The position numbers and the translations under genes were made by a program. Shown one piece after another: positions 15,031 to 19,842 of a stretch of DNA of 19,842 bases (positions within the stretch are counted from its first letter, which is position 1; every line of letters begins with the position of its first letter). Source of the stretch: Ruminococcus flavefaciens (GTDB taxonomy: Bacteria; Bacillota; Clostridia; Oscillospirales; Ruminococcaceae); the NCBI GenBank assembly GCA_002373775.1, contig DFJW01000022.1, forward strand, positions 1 through 19,842, written 5' to 3'. Under the pieces are notes generated by a model, which was not told where the DNA came from, did not search any database, and saw only the letters and a program-made list of their open reading frames with translations.

Positions 15031-15059
15031 TTTACAAGTCGCTGCAAAAGGAATAAAAT
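15031..15059 (+). promoter_or_regulatory. Promoter of the GH9 cellulase gene
   Basis: TTTACA (15031-15036) and TAAAAT (15054-15059) are separated by 17 nt. An inverted repeat TTGTAAA (15008-15014) / TTTACAA (15031-15037) overlaps the -35 box and could be a regulator site. Confidence 0.7.
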
Positions 15060-15136
15060 AATATATGTATGGCTGTAAAAAGCGCTGTATTAAGGCGGCA
15101 GCAGCTTTTGCGGCATTTTCACAGGAGGTAGAGAAC

Positions 15137-17953
15137 ATGAAAAGATCAATAGGCAGCAGACTTATAAATACATTGGCAGCTGCACTTATAGCGACCGGCT
15201 CATTTGTGCCTTTAGCAGTCCAGAACTTATCCCTGAACGCGGATGCAGGCGAGCAGCTCGGTCAGACTGATTTTGACGAGGGAGTAGGACTTCCGTGGCA
15301 TATCTGCGAATCAGGTCCCGGCAAAATGGATTTCGAGATAGACGGCGGAGTATACAAGATCACTATCGTAGAACCGGGCGGAGCATCCAAGGGCGGTGAG
15401 GACCGCTGGGACTGTCAGTTCCGTCACAGGGGGCTTAAAATAACAGCCGGTCACCAGTATAAAGTGAAGTACGACATCACAGCGTCCAATTCCGGACAGT
15501 ATTATACCAAGATAGGCAGCCTTGACGGAAAAACCGAGATATGGCACAATATGTCCACCAGTCAGTCTGATTTTGACAGCAACTGGGGACTAATACAGAT
15601 AGGCGCCAACGAGACAAAGCATATCGAGCTGACTTTTACTCCCACACAGGGAATGGAAGTGGCAGAATGGGCGTTCCACCTCGGCGGAGACGGACAGTAC
15701 ACTCCCGGCGGCTGTTTCCCGGCAGGAACAGTCATCACCTTTGACAATATGTCGCTGGTAGACATGACAAGTGATGAAAATGACTACATACAGCCCGAGA
15801 AATGGGTTCGTGCGGATATCCTTACCAATCAGGTCGGATACTTCACACAGCGCAGCAAAAAGGCGACTCTCCTTTGCAGCGATGACAACAGCGTGGATTT
15901 CGTGCTGAAAAACGAGGACGGAGATACAGTCTTTGAAGGTGAAAGTGAGCCTTTCGGATATGACGAGGATTCTGAAGATAATGTCCACATCCTTGATTTT
16001 TCTGATTTCGATGGTACCGGAAAGTTTTATCTTGAAGCCGACAACGGCGCACTGAGCCGAGAATTCTCCATAGGTGAACCCTCAGCGTATTCAAGTCTTC
16101 TCTATGATTCGCTGAATTATTTCTACCAGAACCGAAGCGGCATAGAGATAGAGTCATCACTTATAACTTCCGGCGATACAAATGCGCTTGCAAGAGCAGC
16201 CGGACATCCCAAGGACATGGCTGAGATACAGCAGACATGGGGCTATTCAGGCAGCAGCGGAACGATAGATGTCACCGGCGGCTGGTACGATGCCGGAGAT
16301 CACGGAAAGTATGTGGTAAACGGCGGACTTTCCCTCTGGATGCTCCAGAATCAGTATGAGACCGCACTGAGATACGGATTCGAGGATAAGTATGCTGACG
16401 GCACGATGAATGTACCTGAGAACAGTAACGGATATCCCGATCTTCTGGATGAAGCACGCTGGGAAATGGAATGGATGTTCTCGATGATCGTGGACAGCGG
16501 TGAATACAAGGACATGGTGTATCACAAGGCACACGATGAAAAGTGGACAGCGCTGGGAATAGCGCCGGCTGATGATGACATGAAGCGTATCGTCAAGCCG
16601 CCGACTACAGCTGCGACTCTTAATTTTGCAGCATGTGCAGCACAGGCAGCACGTCTCTGGAAGGACATAGACGAAGACTTTTCCGAGAAGTGCATAGAAG
16701 CAGCTGAGAAGTGTTATGAAGCAGCAAAGAAGCATCCGTCCATGTATGCACCTCTTGATGAATCCGTTGGCGGAGGCGCATACGGAGACGACGAAGCAGA
16801 AGACGAATTCTATTGGGCGGCAATGGAACTTTACATAACCACAGGCGACGAAGATTACTATGACGATACCACTGAGTACAAGTACTTCCTTGACGTGCCG
16901 ACAACTCTGGGCGGCGGAGAGAGCGTGGACACCGTCGGCAGCTTTGACTGGGGAAATACAGCAGCTCTCGGAACATTCAGTGCTGCTCTTAATCCCGACA
17001 GCTTTGACAAGGGCGACGCAGAGATAATCACCGATAACATATCTGCTGCGGCAGACCACTACATAGAAATGGAAGCCTCACAGGGCTATGGACTGCCGTA
17101 TGCTCAGAGCACGCTGAGCTACAATGACAGCGACCGCGGATATCTCTGGGGAAGCAACTCGTTTGTAACCGACAATTCCGTGGTAATGGCATATGCCTAC
17201 CTCCTTACAGATGAAGACGAATATCTGGACGGAGTTATCGGAGGCATGGACTATATACTCGGCAGAAATGCAATGGATTACTCATATGTCACAGGATACG
17301 GCACACATGCGATCGAGTATCCCCACCATCGTTATTGGGCATATCTTGTTGACGATACGTTCCCGAAAGCTCCATGCGGAGTAATGTCTGGCGGACCGAA
17401 CTCCGGAATGCAGGATCCATGGGTACAGGGCAGCGGCTGGAAGCGCGGAAAGATCGCTCCCCAGAAGTGCTACCTTGACCATATAGAAGCATGGTCTGTA
17501 AACGAGTGTACTATCAACTGGAATGCCTCCCTTGCATGGGTAGCCGGATTCATTGCACAGGAAAACGGTGACGGTACTATCGAGATCGGAGAGACCGGCA
17601 GATCAGCCGGCATAAGCAACGACGGCGGAAACGGAAGTTCCAATACCGATAAGGTATACGACGATGACAACACGGCTGCTACCTCAGCATCTGACGATGA
17701 GGAGACAGACCGTCCGGAAAAGACCACGACCGCAAAGAAGTCATCCTCAGCAAAGGAAGATACATCTACAGCAGCGGCTAAGAGCAGCGGATCATCTGAT
17801 GATGACGATGAAAGCTCAAAAGTTCCGATAATAGGCATCATTGCCGGCGCTGTAGTCGTAGTTGTTATCGCAGTACTTGTATTCATATACAAGATCACAA
17901 AGCTGAAGTACGGCAATAACAATAATAACGGCAGCAATAACAATAAACAGTAA
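15137..17953 (+). CDS. GH9 endoglucanase with CBM4-like and Ig-like modules and a C-terminal membrane anchor
   Basis: The ATG at 15137 has AGGAGG 8 nt upstream; an in-frame ATG at 15065 would lie at the transcription start and is rejected. The 938-residue protein has a signal peptide (about 1-35), a CBM4-like jelly-roll (about 45-210) and an Ig-like CelD_N domain (about 222-312). The GH9 catalytic domain spans about 320-810. Visible GH9 signatures are GGWYDAGDHGKY with Asp385 and Asp388, PHHRYW with His730, and the late block with Asp781 and the likely proton donor Glu790. An acidic Ser/Thr/Lys linker (about 815-895) leads to a hydrophobic helix (about 896-920, starting VPIIGIIAGAVVVVVIAVLV) and a Lys- and Asn-rich tail. 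Instead of a dockerin or LPXTG signal, it therefore seems tethered by this single helix, facing outwards. Confidence 0.92.
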   Translation: MKRSIGSRLINTLAAALIATGSFVPLAVQNLSLNADAGEQLGQTDFDEGVGLPWHICESGPGKMDFEIDGGVYKITIVEPGGASKGGEDRWDCQFRHRGLKITAGHQYKVKYDITASNSGQYYTKIGSLDGKTEIWHNMSTSQSDFDSNWGLIQIGANETKHIELTFTPTQGMEVAEWAFHLGGDGQYTPGGCFPAGTVITFDNMSLVDMTSDENDYIQPEKWVRADILTNQVGYFTQRSKKATLLCSDDNSVDFVLKNEDGDTVFEGESEPFGYDEDSEDNVHILDFSDFDGTGKFYLEADNGALSREFSIGEPSAYSSLLYDSLNYFYQNRSGIEIESSLITSGDTNALARAAGHPKDMAEIQQTWGYSGSSGTIDVTGGWYDAGDHGKYVVNGGLSLWMLQNQYETALRYGFEDKYADGTMNVPENSNGYPDLLDEARWEMEWMFSMIVDSGEYKDMVYHKAHDEKWTALGIAPADDDMKRIVKPPTTAATLNFAACAAQAARLWKDIDEDFSEKCIEAAEKCYEAAKKHPSMYAPLDESVGGGAYGDDEAEDEFYWAAMELYITTGDEDYYDDTTEYKYFLDVPTTLGGGESVDTVGSFDWGNTAALGTFSAALNPDSFDKGDAEIITDNISAAADHYIEMEASQGYGLPYAQSTLSYNDSDRGYLWGSNSFVTDNSVVMAYAYLLTDEDEYLDGVIGGMDYILGRNAMDYSYVTGYGTHAIEYPHHRYWAYLVDDTFPKAPCGVMSGGPNSGMQDPWVQGSGWKRGKIAPQKCYLDHIEAWSVNECTINWNASLAWVAGFIAQENGDGTIEIGETGRSAGISNDGGNGSSNTDKVYDDDNTAATSASDDEETDRPEKTTTAKKSSSAKEDTSTAAAKSSGSSDDDDESSKVPIIGIIAGAVVVVVIAVLVFIYKITKLKYGNNNNNGSNNNKQ

Positions 17954-17959
17954 AGACGA

Positions 17960-17994
17960 AAAAAGTCCCTGTGTTCCGCACACAGGGACTTTTT
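17960..17994. terminator. Bidirectional terminator between the GH9 and CotH genes
   Basis: A perfect 15-bp stem AAAAAGTCCCTGTGT/ACACAGGGACTTTTT with loop TCCGC. The A and T ends give a T-run on both strands, so it serves both convergent genes. Confidence 0.95.
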
Positions 17995-17995
17995 G

Positions 17996-19645
17996 TTATT
18001 CATGCCATTGTCCGTTGAGGAAATCTACTCTTTTTCCCAGCCATTCAGACAGGTATTGAGCAGCTTCCTCATGAGTTTTGCATTTCTTTGAAGCGTTCGA
18101 GAGTTCACTTTCAAAAGCTGACTTATCGAGAAGGTTGTTCCACTTTTCATAATTTCTTTCAAAAGCTGCACTGTGCACAGCAGTATCGCTGCTTATCATA
18201 TCAGCAGCACGGGTGAATACACCTGAATCATAAGCGTCTGTCCATTTTTCCTTTACGATATCCTGGAACCAGTCCTCATAAGCGAGAACAGCCAGCCATG
18301 GATTGATAGTCTTGTACACGTTGTTTATGTCATACAGGACATTGGAAGCGTAGAAACCTGTACCGTCAGTGCAGCGCGGTTTGTTGCCGAGAGCGGAGTC
18401 AAAATCCCATGGAGCTTCGAAAGTAAGGCGCTTGTCGCCTTCCGGACCGAAATCAGCATCCATGAAAAAGCTGGACCAGTAGATATCGGCGTCGCAGGTG
18501 AGTTCGCTGATAATATACATATCGGCGAGGGAATCGGTGTTCACGACCTTTTCTACAGCCTCCTGAGGTGATATATCTGATGCCGGGATAATCTCGGAGT
18601 AGTCATCGCTGAAAACATAAGCCTCATCATTGTATGCAGCGTAGTACATGATATCGTAGACGTTGTTGACGTATGAGGCGATAAAATCGTGCTGTTCCTG
18701 AGAGTAGATATCGCTTTTTATGGTAATGCCCGTATCATGTTTCTGGTCACCACGACCGGTGTTGAGACAGTTTATGGTCTGTCCGTTTCCGCCCTCGCCG
18801 TCATATGGTATAAGCGGAGCATTGTCAGCGTAGCTCATCCTGAAACTGTGCAGCGCGTCCTCATTGGTGAAATAGCCGTCAAATTCCATGAAATAGCCGA
18901 TATCAGTACCGGTATACTCTTTTTCAGCTTCAGTGATATTTACGCGGTTTTCGTTTATCTGCTGCATTTCACTGAGCAGGTAAACGCCCCAGTATTCGTT
19001 GTTGATATATACTTCCACAAATTCAGCATCGGCAGCATAAAGCGAATCTTTACCGAGAATCTCTCTTGAAATGCTGAGAGCAGCCTTGTCACGCAGCATA
19101 GAGACGTCCTTGTAGCTTGCGATCAGCACCCAGTTCTTCATTTCAGCGCCGTCATTAAGTTCAAGCATACTCTGCTTTTGTTCGAACTTTATACGCAGAG
19201 GCTTTTTGTCGTAGAAAGTAGTCCAGTTGCCGCGGACTTTTACATTTGCTTCAGCCGCTGACAGGCACTCTTTGCCATCCTTATCAGTAAGCGTTACTGT
19301 ACACTTTTCATAGTACGGAGCAGGAGGTATCTTATATCCTGGAGTCCATGAAGCGACAGAACTTGAAACATGTGAAGCAACAGGCTCGGTCACAAAATCG
19401 AGACTTCCGCCGTTCTCGGTCGAATTTATAGAAAGTACAGCCATTGTCCGAACATCCGGAACTGTTTCTGTATCGGCAGATGTTTCGCCTTCAGAAGACG
19501 CCGGCACTGTTTCAGATGCAGAAGTATCATCGACCTGAGAAGCATGGGAACTATCGTCTGAAACTGAAGGATCGCTGCCTGATGAGCAGGCTGAGAGTTG
19601 GATAACTGCAAGTGCAGCTAACATAGATAATAATCGTTTTTTCAT
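17996..19645 (-). CDS. Lipoprotein with CotH kinase-like domain
   Basis: The 549-residue product starts after GGAGAT spaced 6 nt from the ATG. It has a lipoprotein signal with lipobox LSAC (Cys20) and a Ser/Thr/Asp-rich linker to about residue 65. The CotH domain follows at about 70-440. Visible family signatures are VRGNWT (RGN at 138-140) with KKPLRIKF after it, WVLIASYKD (172-180), VEVYINNEYWGVYLLSE (210-226), and the acidic DADIYW and PWDFDSALG (WDFD at 413-416), where CotH kinases bind nucleotide and metal. CotH is a spore-coat protein kinase in Bacillus. In ruminococci CotH domains also occur in cellulosome-associated proteins. The lipid anchor and cellulase neighbour favour a cell-surface role here over a spore-coat role. 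Kinase activity is not shown. Confidence 0.88.
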   Translation of the reverse strand: MKKRLLSMLAALAVIQLSACSSGSDPSVSDDSSHASQVDDTSASETVPASSEGETSADTETVPDVRTMAVLSINSTENGGSLDFVTEPVASHVSSSVASWTPGYKIPPAPYYEKCTVTLTDKDGKECLSAAEANVKVRGNWTTFYDKKPLRIKFEQKQSMLELNDGAEMKNWVLIASYKDVSMLRDKAALSISREILGKDSLYAADAEFVEVYINNEYWGVYLLSEMQQINENRVNITEAEKEYTGTDIGYFMEFDGYFTNEDALHSFRMSYADNAPLIPYDGEGGNGQTINCLNTGRGDQKHDTGITIKSDIYSQEQHDFIASYVNNVYDIMYYAAYNDEAYVFSDDYSEIIPASDISPQEAVEKVVNTDSLADMYIISELTCDADIYWSSFFMDADFGPEGDKRLTFEAPWDFDSALGNKPRCTDGTGFYASNVLYDINNVYKTINPWLAVLAYEDWFQDIVKEKWTDAYDSGVFTRAADMISSDTAVHSAAFERNYEKWNNLLDKSAFESELSNASKKCKTHEEAAQYLSEWLGKRVDFLNGQWHE

Positions 19646-19678
19646 GAGCGTATCTCCATATCATATTCTATCCCGATC

Positions 19679-19707
19679 ATTATATCATAAAAGCGTGAAT
19701 TTGTCTA
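19679..19707 (-). promoter_or_regulatory. Promoter of the CotH lipoprotein gene
   Basis: On the minus strand TAGACA (19707-19702) and a perfect TATAAT (19684-19679) are 17 nt apart, 33 nt before the start codon. Confidence 0.7.
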
Positions 19708-19830
19708 CTCTATTATATTGATTCGATTGTAAATTTTTCCGTTTCTGCCCGATTTAACTACGTTTCGAGTGAGCGTTGGTAGACAATATAAGCGTGAATG
19801 CCACTTTTTTTCTACCATTTTTTTCTACCA
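19691..19830. repeat. Cluster of short direct and inverted repeats upstream of the CotH gene
   Basis: AAGCGTGAAT occurs at 19691-19700 and again at 19790-19799. TTGTCTAC (19701-19708) is inverted as GTAGACAA (19779-19786). A perfect 13-bp tandem TTTTTTTCTACCA lies at 19805-19817 and 19818-19830. TTGGTAGA (19776-19783) can pair with TCTACCAA (19824-19831). The first copies overlap the CotH promoter, so a binding site for a regulator is possible. The window ends before any neighbouring gene is visible. Confidence 0.55.
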
Positions 19831-19842
19831 AAATCACACGTT

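Noticed and set aside
15065..15136. Upstream start for the GH9 cellulase
   Set aside because: It falls at the expected transcription start and lacks a ribosome binding site; the ATG at 15137 has AGGAGG and a clean signal peptide.
16247..18003. Minus-strand open frames opposite the GH9 gene (for example 16247-17059 and 17470-18003)
   Set aside because: They oppose a clear GH9 coding frame; the Ser- or Leu-rich products reflect codon bias of the sense strand.
1..19842. CRISPR array or insertion sequence
   Set aside because: No regularly spaced repeats, transposase or terminal inverted repeats were seen on either strand.

Overview
The window looks like chromosome from an anaerobic, plant-fibre-degrading Firmicute of the Ruminococcus / Oscillospiraceae type. 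This rests on a GH9 cellulase, a CE2-type acetyl esterase with a dockerin-like calcium loop, a CotH-family lipoprotein, a BspA-like leucine-rich-repeat protein, AGGAGG-type ribosome binding sites and textbook sigma-A promoters. The organism is inferred from gene content only.

Left part (1 to about 4430, visibly AT-rich, all on the minus strand): a large secreted BspA-like protein runs off the left edge, and behind it lies an XRE-type regulator with about 400 residues I do not recognise. At 4433-4487 there is the 3' half of a tRNA-Leu(CAG), from anticodon loop to CCA, without its 5' half, followed by a terminator. This is the usual scar of tRNA-targeted integration. It suggests that the AT-rich left part is the end of an integrated element whose intact tRNA and integrase would lie outside the window. 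A small orphan lipoprotein gene with its own promoter follows at 4782-5309.

Centre-left (5365-8392, minus strand): a compact queD-queE-folE-queC-queF operon encodes every step from GTP to preQ1, the queuosine precursor. It is read from a perfect sigma-A promoter. Its leader looks like a class I preQ1 riboswitch coupled to an intrinsic terminator through a long intervening hairpin that can compete with the terminator.

Centre (8456-12996, plus strand): two nearly identical tandem promoters precede a membrane protein with a spermidine-synthase-like domain. Next comes a three-gene cluster: a protein with an acidic linker and a carboxypeptidase-regulatory-like beta domain, a SpoIID/LytB-type enzyme with three peptidoglycan-binding repeats, and a protein made of two such repeats. 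None of the three has a visible export signal. This cluster is the least explained and most interesting set in the window.

Right part (13056-19842): a dockerin-bearing CE2 acetyl esterase and a GH9 cellulase, each with its own promoter, point right. A lipoprotein with a CotH kinase-like domain converges on them across a shared bidirectional terminator. The GH9 enzyme ends in a transmembrane helix rather than a dockerin, so it is probably tethered to the cell membrane. Together these would deacetylate and cut plant polysaccharide near the cell surface. The last 200 bases hold a promoter for the CotH gene and several short repeats.
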